Origin: Hordeum vulgare subsp. vulgare
Lineage: Eukaryota; Streptophyta; Magnoliopsida; Poales; Poaceae
Assembly (NCBI RefSeq): GCF_904849725.1
Contig: NC_058522.1
Coordinates: forward strand, 455,950,844-456,014,843
Reading direction: 5' to 3'
Length of the DNA stretch: 64,000 nt
The notes beneath the pieces were generated by a model. That model saw nothing but the letters and a program-made list of their open reading frames with translations. It did not search any database and was not told the origin of the DNA. The stretch's first letter is position 1. Each line of letters opens with the position of its first letter. Below, in pieces: positions 25,351 to 36,320 of the stretch. A program made the position numbers and the translations under genes.

Positions 25351-26437
25351 TATAATATATATATATCGCGAGATTTTGCAACATTTAAGGCTCCAACACA
25401 GGCGGAGCCGTCATCTCCTCCCTCCTCCATTCGATCACCGGAGCCGTCATCTCCTCCCTCCTCCATTCAATTGGTATCGTTGAGATATGACAAGGTGATA
25501 TCATCACCTCCGTCGCCGATTATATCCCCCAACAAATCTTTTTTTCTAAGTCGTTGTCCATAGTTTCTCCAAATATCACAACATGGCAATATACAACCAT
25601 GAGGGATGAATTAGTGGTAAACATGCATAGACCTAATCACAACAAAGGAATCATATGCATATGAGTAATGGATATATAGTGGCAAACATCATGCAAAGTG
25701 GAAGAGTTTTATAACAGTGAGTTTCACACGATCGTTGAGAACTCCTCCCCCCTCGTGTGTGATGAGTCGTCCTATCTTTAGGGATAGGATACTTTGTTGA
25801 CCGCATCTCTCATGCCTGTTCGACGTGCAAATCATGTTTTCATATATATGCCTTAAAATCAAAGTTATCGGGGTTATGTTTTAAGGACCCTCTCTCTCAT
25901 GTTTTCATATGTTCCCCTAAATCATAGTTGTGGGGGTTATGTTTTAGCGACAAGATGAATACGAAATGAATACAAGATTTATTCACATGGATGAATACAC
26001 AACTCAACAAATGAACCAACCATCATCATCCTATGAACAAAACTCAACATATAACAAATGAAAACCTTTTGTCGAACAGCGGAGGGACGATCAGGGACCA
26101 ACTCCAAGCAGATGTAACACCACAACATGTAATTCCACATAATGAAAAATTAGGCAAAACCCAAGTATAGTAGCACTTGCAAGGCAAAAAAAAAATAGCA
26201 AACCTCGTAAAACCTATTGAACTTGAGCATTTTTTATGAATGAGAAAATAGATCCTTTTGAACTAGAGCATTTCTCAGACTTTGAAATGCTCGTGTTGAA
26301 CTAGTACTATTTGAAATGGACTTGATAGAAATTTTCCATATTAGTTCAAAATCATCATATCTAAAAATCATAATCTATATCCATCATAATCATATAACAA
26401 TCATCATCATCTATAAAAATCATAATCATATTTAAAA
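25351..26437. other. CACTA-1 interior, no gene seen
   Basis: A 36-bp direct duplication (GGAGCCGTCATCTCCTCCCT and following) occurs at 25404 and 25440. The rest is AT-rich with ATC runs and no recognisable frame. Confidence 0.6.
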
Positions 26438-26640
26438 GGGCTTTTTATTCTGATGCCCCTGGTTCCTTAGTCGTACTCAGTTTTCCCCATTTCCTTTGTT
26501 TTTGTTCACTTTTCCCCATCCTCTATAATTGTTGTTTCACATTTTTCTCACTCCCCCCAAAGGCTCAAAACTTAGTCAAAATGAGCGTGTGGGGAAAAGT
26601 GAGCACAACTAAGGAACCAGAGGCATGAACATAAAATACC
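26438..26640. mobile_element. 203-bp Mutator-type MITE
   Basis: TATTTAAAA flanks both sides (26429-26437 and 26641-26649), a perfect 9-bp duplication. The inverted ends share GATGCCCCTGGTTCCTTAG on the left and the complement CATGCCTCTGGTTCCTTAG on the right, then TTTTCCCCA. It is non-coding. It is followed by CAT/ATC microsatellites (26650-26725). Confidence 0.85.
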
Positions 26641-26814
26641 TATTTAAAATCATATATATATATATATCATCTAAAAATCATCATCATCATCATCATCATC
26701 TAACAATCATCATCATCATCATCTACATATCTATCATATAATTAACTATCTAACTAACATGGAAAAAACAAAAAAAAAATGCAAATAATTATGAGTAGCT
26801 AGTGGGCGGGGTAA

Positions 26815-27430
26815 GCCAGTGATGGGGCGAGGCCCGCGGGCGGCATCAGGGCAAGGCGCGGGCGGCGACGACGAGGCCGGATTCGGGGACGGCGGTGAGG
26901 TGCGGCAGCCTGGCGGCGTCGGGGCAGGGCGGCGTCGACGGGGGAAATGGGAGAGGTTGGGGAAGAATTGGATAAGTCATGTGCTATGTACGAAGGCCTT
27001 TATCCCGGTTGGTGTCTCCAGCCGGGACTAAAGGTAACCTTTAGTCCCAACCGGGACTAAAGGCCTTGGTCTCCCGCCCTTTGGGATGGTGAAATTCACC
27101 TTTAGTACCGATTGGAGACACTAACTAGGACCAAAGGCTTGGGTTTCCCGCCCTTTGGGTTGGTGAAATTCACCTCTAGTCCCGGTTGGTGGCTCCAACT
27201 CAGACTAAAGGGGGTCCTTTAGTACTGGATGGAGCCACCAACGAGGACTAAATGCCCGTTCCTCGCACGACCGACGTACGGTAGATTCTTAGTCCCACCT
27301 TGCCAAGCGAGAGCCTCTCGCAACAGTTTATAAGCCTCGCTGGAGCTGCGTATTCGAGCTCCTCTCTAAAGCATAATATGTTGGGCCTACTTGCCCCGCG
27401 GGCGTGTATCCTCGCCCATGTTTGGGTGAG
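26815..27430. repeat. Internal block of CACTA subterminal-type repeats
   Basis: A GC-rich segment (26815-26950) is followed by four to six inverted pairs of the CTTTAGTCCCGGTT / CCGGGACTAAAGG type (about 26995-27255). Then comes a promoter-like stretch with TTTATAAGCC (27327) and GGGTGAGTTTC, a splice-donor-like site at about 27424. Such a block normally lies next to a CACTA end, yet here it lies 3 kb inside CACTA-1. It may be a second, terminus-less CACTA inserted or captured there. Confidence 0.6.
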
Positions 27431-27689
27431 TTTCTAGTCGTATGCACGTTGTGGTGGCCTAGTAGGTGGGGTTTCTTTTTAATTTTTTGTATGTTATTTT
27501 TTTGCTATTTTCTATCAAAAATACTTTATGGAAATTTTTTTTGCTATTAAAGTTTTCTAGTTGGTTCTGTTTTTGCAATCAAGAATATTATAGTTTCGTT
27601 TTAGTTTATAGTTTTAGCTATTATAGTTTTATAAAAGCTATTATATTTTTTGCTATTATAGTTTTATAAAAGCTTTTTAGTTGTTTATT

Positions 27690-28960
27690 TTGATGAATTT
27701 TTTGAGCTAAATGACCGTGAAATGGAAATTCACTACCAATGAAAAATATTATAAAATAGTTTTTGTTAACCTAATAATGTTATATTTCCTTTTCTGTTAA
27801 GTAATTAGTTTAACCTAATACTTTTGTTAACCTAATTTATTTTCATGCATTTAATCATTTTTGAGCTAAATGACCCTCAAATTGAAAAACACTATAAATG
27901 AACTCTGAGAAGGTTGAAACTTTACATGGTATCATAATTTCACCCACACAGCATGTGCTTATAAGTTGAGAGGGTTAGGGAAAAAAATGGATGCACTTCG
28001 TGTACAACCTAGACAATCTCATTCGAATATCATGCTTTCGAACGAAAACTCATCTATTACAAAGGGATTTCACTTTTTTGAACATATTTTAACTCCACAT
28101 TATTTGTGAAGTCAATATGCACCTTTTAAAGCCACATCATAAATTTTCAACCCTTTTATCTTTTCATTTGCTATTTTTCATGCATTTAATCATTTTTTGA
28201 GCTAAATGACCCCGAAATTAGAAAACACTACAAATGAACTCTGAAAAGGTTGAAACTTGGCGTGGTATCATAGGTTCACCCATACAGCATGTGCTATAAA
28301 TTTGAGAGGGCTATGGAAAAACTGGATGCACTTCGTGTACAAACTGGACAATCTCTTTCAAAGTATTACAATTTCGAACAAAAACTCATCTATTACAAAG
28401 GTATTTCATTTTTTGAACATATTTTAACTCCACACAATTTGTTAGGTCAATATGCAGCATTCGAAGCCACATCATTAATTTTCAACCCTTTTCTAACTTC
28501 ATTGCTATTTTTCATGCATTTGGTGATTTTTTGAGCTAAAGAAGCCTAAATTTGAAAAGCACTATTAATGAACTCTGAAAAGGTTGAAACTTGGCATGGC
28601 ATCATAATTTCATCCAGACAACATGTGCTAAAAAGTTGAGAGGGTTATGTCAATAATTGGACGCACTTCGTGTACAACATGGACAATCTCTTTCGGAGTA
28701 TCACATTTTCGGACGAAACCTCATCTATTGCAAAGGGGTTTCATGTTTCTGAACATATTTGAACTCCAGACTATTTTTGAAGTCAATATGCACCATTCAA
28801 AGCCACATCACCAATTTTCAACCCTTTTCTGACTTCATTTGCTATTTTTCATGTATTTAATCATTTTTTAGCTAAATGACCTTAAATTGAAAAGCACTAC
28901 AAATGAACTTTAAAAAGGTTAATCATTTAATCAGGGTTTCGGATGAAAACTCATTTATTT
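27690..28960. repeat. Tandem array, unit about 335 bp
   Basis: The anchor word CATGCATTTAATC recurs at 27844, 28179, 28513 and 28850 (the last two with variants), giving periods of 335, 334 and 337 bp. Each unit contains GAGCTAAATGACC, AACTCTGAAAAGGTTGAAAC and ATGCACTTCGTGTACAA. A partial unit starts the array near 27702, and the last unit breaks off near 28925. Frames inside (28289-28534, 28647-28832) follow the repeat and are not credible genes. I believe similar units occur within Triticeae CACTA elements. Confidence 0.9.
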
Positions 28961-29147
28961 AATTCAGTATATAAAAGCCATTACAAAACATCATGAATAG
29001 AGAAAAGTGACCAAATTAATACATATTCATCATCAAATCTTATTACTGAAAAAATAAATGCATAAAGTCCATACATATAGTCCTCATAAAACAACATACA
29101 ACTCTCTAGATCATCTGATTAAAACATACATTGAAACTAACAGACAA

Positions 29148-29447
29148 CTATGTAAAACATTTAAATGCAACAACAAATGTGACCAAAATCGCAACTAAGG
29201 TAACAATTTGTCCAATAGCATAATGATACCAAGCCTCATTATCAATGGCATATTTTCTAATCCTTTTAATCTTCAAGCGCATTGCATCCATCTATATCTT
29301 CTATAGATCAACGACATCAGCAACATGCAACTCCAATTTCATCTTCTCTTCTTCAACTCTTTTCAATTTTTCTTTCAAATAGTTGTTTCCTTTTTCAACT
29401 AGATTAACCTCTCGACAAGAGGGTCGGTTGGAATTTCCGGTTCTCAT
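29148..29447 (-). pseudogene. CACTA-borne coiled-coil protein with C-terminal membrane helix
   Basis: Read on minus from ATG at 29447: MRTGNSNRPSCREVNLVEKG, then a charged heptad-like stretch (KEKLKRVEEEKMKLELH), then VADVVDL, TAG, KI, TAG, MDAMRLKIKRIRKYAIDNEA. It closes with WYHYAIGQIVTLVAILVTFV and AFKCFT before the stop at 29148-29150. The last 22 residues form one hydrophobic helix, as in tail-anchored proteins. Two in-frame TAG codons (residues 49 and 52) make it a pseudogene. It lies near the right end of CACTA-1, on the same strand as the Ulp1-like gene. I recall similar chains as uncharacterised proteins in Triticeae CACTA elements. Its function is unknown. Confidence 0.7.
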
Positions 29448-30245
29448 ACCTCCTAGATAAAGACATCTATGTCAAGTTGGTCGGCATAATTGTCATAAAC
29501 ACTAAATGAAACAAATAGTTATAAAAGATAATATACCATATCTGAATCATAGACTACACAAGAGCCGACGGGGGCGGATACCAAAACCATGGCACTATGT
29601 AATAACAAACAATAATAAAAGTAAAAAAACTATACAAGTAGCTATATAAATCATACAAGTGAGAATTGTTTTCTCTAAAAAAGTTAATTAAGAACAAGAG
29701 GCTCACCACAATGTTGCACGTGACGAGATTGACACGGGCAATGGACGGGGGAGAGGACGACGTGGACGGGGACGGGACGACACCCTACACATGTGAAAAC
29801 TAAAAAGTTAATTTGTGGTGGCTCGGGCTTTCCATTAAACACCTCATGTGCATAAGAGGTGAGAATAGAGTAGCACACACCTGCACACGCTGGCCTGCAC
29901 ATGTGAGAATGAGAGGAGTGAGCAGGCAGGGACAAGCATATATATAGGCAATATTTTAGTCCCGGTTTGTGTCTAAAACCAGGACTAAAGAGTAGCCTTT
30001 AGTCCCGGTTCTAGACACGAACCATGACTAAAGGGGTTGCGCCACGAGCCAAGCCCTTTAGTCCCGGTTGGTGGCTGGAACCGGGACTAATGGTCCTAGA
30101 AGAACCCGGATTGGTGCTTGCCGAGACCTGACCGGCGTCCTCGTCGCTCGAACTGGGAATGATGCACGAATTAGTCCTGGTTCGCAAGTCGGCCGGGACT
30201 AATGCTCTTATCACGCGAGGACCAAAGCCCTGTTTTCTACTAGTG

Positions 30246-30595
30246 CATATGAATTTGATCCCATAACAATTTCCCTTTTTAAATCAAGCGATAATCCCTA
30301 AAGTATTCATGCTGATCGAACGTAACTCCCATTATGAAGTTGAATGTGGTTTTCTCAGGTTCATCAAAGTAGTGTTTAATATTTTCCACATAACGAGCAT
30401 TGAGTTTGTTAGGAGGTTCCCATCTCCATGAGTAGCAAGTACACCTAAATTTTTTGGTATTTTGTGTTTCGTATCCATAACTGAAGATAGGGAAAAACTT
30501 AGAATAAAAACTACTTAGTGATAAAGCAAACAAGCACACATGAGAATATCCACCCTATGCTATTGCTCCCCGGCAACGGCGTTAGAAAAAGGTGT
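30246..30595 (-). other. 5' internal part of Q: primer site and start of the gag-like ORF
   Basis: Next to the LTR (30561-30590) lies CTCCCCGGCAACGGCG, the complement of a tRNA-Asp-type primer site CGCCGTTGCCGGGG. Minus-strand frame 30539-30279 encodes FRCTCYSWRWEPPNKLNARY and VTFDQHEYFRDYRLI, the upstream part of the ORF that continues at 19384 beyond CACTA-1. Confidence 0.75.
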
Positions 30596-32059
30596 TGATA
30601 ACCCACAAGTGAAGGGGATCATTTGTAGCCTTTTCTATATGTAAGAGTGCCAAACCAACGAGGAGCTAAAGGTAGAACAAATATTCCCTCAAGTTCAATC
30701 GACCACATATACAACTCTACACACACTTAATGTTTGCTTTACCTAAAACAAGAATAAAACTAGAAGTACTTTGTGAGAATAAAGAGTAAGTACTTAAAAG
30801 TAGGGGTTGTTTGGTAGGAAGCTTTTGTGTAACGCAAGAAAATTATTGTCCATAGACAATTGAATATGACATGATAGAAACTTATCATGTGCAATGAGGG
30901 ACAGGCATACGCTAACATACTTTCCATACTTAGATCATATGCATTTATGACTGGACCTCTAGCAAGCTTCCGCAACTACTAGAAATCCTTAAAATAAACC
31001 CAACCATAGCATTAAACATCAAGTCCTCTTTACTCCCATACGTGCACAACTCCCTTACTCGGGTGTAAGTTTATGTCACTCTCGCCACCCATTATAAGTG
31101 AATCGTGAACATATTGCAAGCTGTCCAGTATGTATCCTTCACGTGTGCACACCACGGAAGGCACCTTATGCCAGCACCATATCAACACACAACTCATATC
31201 AATAACATCATATCACAATTAACTTGTAGGACAAAACGGATCTACTCAAACATTATATGATAGCCACATATCATTGAGAAATAGTATGTAGTGTTGAGCA
31301 TCATGTTTAAGTAGAGAGTTACTGAGGGAAAAGAGGTGTTACACCGCTACAAAGAGGGGGAGAGAGTTGGTGTTGACAGCGGCAAGATCGTCGATGTTGA
31401 TCGCCATCACGCTCCTTGCCCCGGTGGCACTCCGGCACCATCGGGAAAGAGGGGGAGAGAGACCGCCTCCATCTTCTTCTTCCTTGGCCTCCTTTATATG
31501 GGACGAGAGTTCCCCATCTGGTCCATGGCGTCCATGGAGGCGGAGGGGTAGGAGCCCCTCCGAGATTGGATCCACTTTCTGTTCTCTTCTATTTCGCGTT
31601 CCTGTTTTTTGGCCCATGAGAGTTTCTTAAATTCCCGGATATCCTACCTCCGATCGGGCTGAAATTTTGAGAGGATTTAATCCATAAATTAGCTTTGTTG
31701 CACCCGAATAAGAGCCCCAACTAACTTACGAGGTGGCCACTATCCACCACCCCGCGCCAGGGGGTATGGGCCGCTCCCTGGTACCTAGTGGAGGCCGTGG
31801 GCTTATTTTTGCATTGATTCCACCTCCAAAAAATCACATATATTCCAAAATAATTCTTCGTAAATCTTTATCGCGATTGGACTTTGTTTGAGAAGGATAT
31901 TTTGTGAAACAAAAAAATGCAACAAACAGGAATAGGGGCTTGGCACTGGATCTATATGTTAGTCCAATAAATCATATAAAATGTTGCCAAAAATATGTAA
32001 AAGTTCTATAATATTGGCATGGAACATTAAAAAATTATAAATACAATGGATACATATCA
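30596..32059 (-). mobile_element. 5' LTR of element Q
   Basis: 1464 bp, TGATAACCCACAAG to GGATACATATCA on the plus strand. On minus this is the upstream, promoter-bearing LTR. A minus-strand TATA-like complement (TTTATATGGG) lies near 31492-31501. Confidence 0.9.
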
Positions 32060-32064
32060 ATACA

Positions 32065-32078
32065 TTGGAGACGTATCA
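32065..32078 (-). mobile_element. Outer tip of the P LTR
   Basis: TTGGAGACGTATCA is the missing end of the LTR of P, cut off by Q. With the ATACA duplication it shows that P ends at 32078. Confidence 0.85.
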
Positions 32079-32486
32079 TGGTACGATGATTCAAAATAGT
32101 AGGTGAATCGGTAGCAGAGCTAGATGGTAGTTCTGTACCTCCCCTCGTCGTAGATGGCATGATCTTAGTTCTAGTATCTTTCATATTCTTCATAGTCGTA
32201 ATTGGATATCCTCAAGTGAACACAATAAATAGAGCTTTGTTCCCCGGAAATGGCACGAGAAAAATGTCGTCATAACCCACAATATAGGAGATCGCAACAG
32301 TCTTCGCGGGTGGTATTACATCATGATTTATTGATTCGACAAAAGGGGAGTCAAAGAATATTTATTGGTATTAGAAGCTGGGTTGTAAATTCATCCACAC
32401 GATGGATATCTCTCTTCATCAAATATTTCAGTACCATAGAAAAATAGTAGTAGTAACAGTAACAACAAAAGTTTTGTAGTGATTGA
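32079..32486 (-). mobile_element. Minus-strand Gypsy fragment: 5' internal, primer site, LTR end
   Basis: From about 32269 the plus strand reads TAACCCACAATATAGGAGAT and TTATTGATTCGAC...AAGGGGAG. This is the complement of the LTR end at 61030-61200 of the tandem Gypsy pair. Before it, TTCCCCGGAAATGGC is a degenerate primer-site complement. The LTR is truncated near 32486. Confidence 0.7.
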
Positions 32487-33627
32487 AGCACACCTGTGCA
32501 GCGACGTGCTATACAATTGGTTTCTAACCCCTTTCCGTGAGGCAGTTTTAAACCATCACCTTGCCTCTATGGGAGATAGGGGGTCCATCACATACTACAC
32601 GGAAAACCCATCGGTGATGGTGAATGATGGTCCAGACGCTCTGCAAAACATAATCGTGTGCAATGCAGAACATATTGCACACACTATAGTTTGGGCGTAC
32701 ATGTAGGATTAGGGATCAATCACACACATCTATCACTAGTCAGACGCGTCTAATTGATCGTGGAAAACAAATAGTGTTTTACCTTTGGCCTTTTGCAAAA
32801 CGTTAACTAATCAACACTTGCCACCGTAGAAATTGTGTGTGATATGTGCATCATCAAACATGAGTTTTCTCTCGCAAGCGTCTACCCTGCATGATATCAT
32901 CGCACAAGTTTCCCAAACAATTTATGTGCATGATTATCGTTGCATCAGGCACAGTTTCCTCTTGGACCACATGTAAGATAAGGTGTTATCTCAAACGATT
33001 GAGGAGCTCCTACATGCACGTACAAGCAATGCAAATCGTTTGTGATTTCTTATCTATCGGCAATGTTTTAGTTTTATATCTTGTGTGCTTTTCCAGTTTA
33101 TCACAAGCGGTTGCGCTATGAGTTATGTGTGATTTCCATTCTGGATTGCACACGCTTAGTTGCTTGAACCGTGTGCACTGAAATGGCCAGGTTATTGTAA
33201 AATATTGCATTTGAATCACCTTGCAAATAGAAAATTCGTCACAATATGCAATCGAATAAATAGTGTCCACATGAAGAACTTTCATCATAATTCGCCGCAA
33301 TATGCAATTGAAGAAATAGTGTCCACAGGAAGAACATTCATCATAATTCGTGACAATATGCAATTGAGCATATGCTAGCTAAGTTCCACAGATGTATGGA
33401 CATATGCAGTACATAATCATAGTGTATGAAATACGAAGACACGATGACATTGAAAACAATGCATCCATGCATATATGTTTAGATGATAACACTATATGAA
33501 TGCATACTTATTCTTGGCAGACATGAATGTTGGAATCTTCATAGGCTGACAAGGCTTGATATAGTGTTTCACAAAGAAGGTGCTGACAAATTTCCTAACA
33601 AACAACAATTCATCTGTCGCGAGCGGT
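32487..33627. other. Probable CACTA subterminal region
   Basis: Contains repeated short words such as GTGTGCAATG, GCACACAC, GTGTGTGATATG and TTGTGATTTC in both orientations. Such words are common in CACTA subterminal zones next to Ulp1-like genes. No clean TIR was found. Two 60-bp near-copies with AAATAGTGTCCACATGAAGA and ATAATTCG lie at about 33255-33358. Confidence 0.4.
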
Positions 33628-34496
33628 TTAGAGGTCATCGGTCCAAAGATCAACTACATGATTTTTACATGAGAATTTGACATACGTGTGGAGTAAAAGA
33701 TAGTAATTTAGAAACAAACTTACTAGTTCTATTTTGTCAGCATCGGTGCCACATTCAACATGTCCGCATAGGTTCACCATGTGTACACAAACATAGTATC
33801 CACATAGGTTGGTCCCTTCTTGTTGTTGAGGACACCAAATTTTTTTGTACACTAATAGTCATGTATTTTCCCTGTTAGGAATAATCTAACCGGCGTAAGT
33901 TGTTTATTTTATTCCTTTGGAGAGAAATAGAAAGAGGTTTACTTAGAAACTTGAACATCTGACTAGCATTTTGTGAAAATAACGGATTTCGTTGTCTTAC
34001 CGGAGAAACGATCACGTGCTACAGAGGTAGTTGGCGGCCGAACCGTCCGCCTCCAAAAGCTATGTTTTTTGACAATACATTCCAAACGAAGATGAATTTT
34101 TACATACTCAATTCTTGAACAAGATATGAACACAATATATTAACATCAAAGAATTCAATACCTATCCATGAAATCCTGAAGATGATTCAGATCCCTAGGC
34201 TTAATTGACTGTGTAAGAAAATCGAGGTAGTAAGCTATTGGCTATAGTTTAAGAAAACGTTGAACTTATGAACTATGTCGAGAACTCAAAGACGATAAAT
34301 GTATGCGTGGTTGTATAGTTAAGTACCCTTCAAGATAAGGCCACATGAAGAATTCTGCTGCTTGTAACTTGCACAAGATATTGGCGACATGCTCAATGGA
34401 ATCCTTGCGTGTATAATTCCTATGCAACAAAATGTTGTTTGCTAAATTCGGATCTATGAAATGTGCATGCACCCTTATTGATCTCTGTGTCGTCAA
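33628..34496 (-). pseudogene. Ulp1-like (C48) peptidase fragment of a third CACTA
   Basis: Minus-strand frame 34496-34266 reads RVHAHFIDPNLANNIL and EHVANILCKLQAAEFF before PYLEG, the stretch that precedes the peptidase His in grass CACTA Ulp1 proteins. Frame 33852-33628 reads CPQQQEGTNLCGYYVCVHMV, the Gln/Cys block, with the catalytic Cys in the usual NLCGYYV context. The His/Asp exon between them (about 33860-34260) is not readable in frame. A possible first exon lies near 35800-35867 (MVSSNDPQAVSPPTLN before a GTATTC donor). No transposase was found nearby. Decay makes function unlikely. Confidence 0.6.
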
Positions 34497-36320
34497 TATC
34501 GTGAGAGGAATACAATGTAGTTAGGTTTTTTTTATTTATAGCCTTGTATAGAGAAGTTAAACATAGTTTGTGAAGTACTTACAACATCTAGCACTTGACA
34601 AGAAAAGCAACAAGCTCACCGAAGTTGAAAAGGAGATGAAAGTCCTTGAATTCCACATTGACGGTACCATGAAGCTGACTGAAACGCCTACTGTCGTAGT
34701 GCACTTACAGAATATTAGTATCTTTTGTTTCTCGCATTGTGTCCATGCAATATCTATGTAACTTGGGAAAAGTGGAACTGCACTCCTAAAGGTATTTGCC
34801 AACAAGAAATGGATGGCCATGCTTGTACTTGCATTCTTCACATGGGTCTTCATCAGCCATGCCATGGTTCTGCTTGAAGAGTCTTTGTAGTAGGATCCTC
34901 TAGTTCTCATCCCTCCTCTGTTTCTATCATGTGTAATAACAAATTGCCAAGTTTGCCAGGAAGCTAAATATAAATGCAACAGTCTTTGTAGTACATGGCG
35001 CACATCTATAGTGTTTGTATGAGATCAAATTAATAGTGACATGTATGCACATTCTCGTGTGGAACATGTCAATCTAGTAAAAACTACTACTCTTGCACCC
35101 TTTTATTTTCACTAAGTGTGAGAATATGTTTATTTCACATTGCCATGTTGTGTTGATGCTAGCCATGTTTCGAAGCATAATTAGAACTTGCTCACGTTGA
35201 ATTAAATGAAGTGCTTCATGTCTACTACCATGCTCTAAATTTTAATGCCATGATAAGTCATGTAGCATATATTTTTCTTGTTGGCAATATGCCTTCAGGT
35301 TAATACTGTTAATGAAAAACTATTATTTTCACTAAGTCGCTAAATACTATGTTTTATAGTCATGTTGTGAGCTTCCTACCATATGATCCGAACAAATTTT
35401 ATAACATACTACTACTAATATAAATTAAGATGGGAGTCGTAGTTGTAGAACTATGACAGTGTCTTAATCACATCCAGAATCAAAAAGTACACGGGAAGTG
35501 TCTAAAGCACACCTAATATAACAAATGATTTCTAACAACAAGAGTTAGCCTAACCTTCTTTGCACTTACCACAAACATCCTCCAATTGTACCCAGATTCA
35601 AAAGTTTGTAACTTCATGAATAGAAATAGATGTTGACCATGAATAGGCATGTCTTCAGCTATCCCGCTCCAATTGTTGGAAGTGATTATCCTAGGGAGCT
35701 CCAAGAGAAATAAATGTCTAAAATTAGCCTGCTGCTTTAAAATTTCCAATTCCAAACCAAAACCCTAAGCATAATTGAGCTAGAGAGAAGAGAGACGAAT
35801 ACCTCGCTATTGAGAGATTCAACGTCGGAGGAGATACCGCTTGAGGGTCATTCGAGGAGACCATGACATGTCTACGGCGGTCGAAATCTAGAGGGAGAGA
35901 TGTGGCGGCGGCGGGGTGGAGGTAACAGGGAAAATGTGGACCTTGAGGGGGGGGGGGAGGTAGATATTTTGGCGGTCGGCAATTTTTTTGCTAGGTACAG
36001 GGAAACTTGGCGCGCAAATTTCATTAGACACACTTTTTCTGCTTGTAGCGCGTCCCATGATATAGAACATACAAAATTTCGCTCCTCCCCACGTATTCCA
36101 TAATTATAGTGCACATCCACGTCACTGCATAATTTAACATCAACTGCTAACTTGGGTATACAAATTACCGAACACATAGCTCGCAGTTACTAAACCGAGC
36201 AAGTTCATGAAATAATCAAGTTGCTTGAACTAGACATAGCTCTAACAAAAGAATGGCTCTCTAAACAAAGGCTATGAGTACTACGCATAATTTTAAGAAA
36301 CAATCAAAACAGTCGTTGCA
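34497..36320. other. Non-coding or decayed CACTA interior
   Basis: Includes a 12-G run near 35948-35960 and the candidate first exon noted for the Ulp1-like gene. Frames 34557-35003 (-) and 34570-34761 (+) overlap on opposite strands, and neither shows a known motif. Confidence 0.4.

Larger units (their letters stand above)
19385..30245 (-). mobile_element. CACTA-1, complete element in Q
   Basis: The left end CACTAGTAGAAAACAGGGCT is an exact inverted match of the right end (…AGCCCTGTTTTCTACTAGTG). CAT at 19382-19384 and CAT at 30246-30248 form the 3-bp target duplication typical of CACTA elements. Length is 10,861 bp, including a solo LTR and two MITEs. Subterminal TTTAGTCCCGG / CCGGGACTAA repeats fill 19400-19600 and 29950-30230. 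Minus-strand genes encode an accessory protein with a Ulp1-like domain and a coiled-coil membrane protein. No TNP2 transposase is visible, so it was probably mobilised in trans. Confidence 0.93.
14491..32059 (-). mobile_element. Gypsy element Q, complete but non-autonomous
   Basis: LTRs at 14491-15967 and 30596-32059 flank a minus-strand internal domain. ATACA precedes it (14486-14490) and ATACA follows it (32060-32064), a perfect 5-bp target duplication inside the LTR of P. The total is 17.6 kb, about 6.7 kb without CACTA-1. The internal part has a primer site, one gag-like frame, long non-coding 3' sequence and a polypurine tract. No protease, reverse transcriptase or integrase is visible, so it would have needed a helper. 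The LTRs differ by roughly one base in seven over their first 80 bases, so the insertion is old. Confidence 0.9.

Noticed and set aside
27844..28960. Possible CRISPR-like or gene-like meaning of the regular 335-bp spacing
   Set aside because: Whole units are repeated, not short repeats with unique spacers, and frames are not kept between units.
32460..32490. CACTACAAAA-like terminus (complement of TTTTGTAGTG)
   Set aside because: The stretch belongs to the Gypsy LTR fragment at 32269-32486, and no partner TIR or 3-bp duplication was found.
34557..35003. 148-codon minus-strand frame
   Set aside because: No motif, and it does not match the phase or content of the neighbouring Ulp1-like exons. 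Probably chance in a decayed region.
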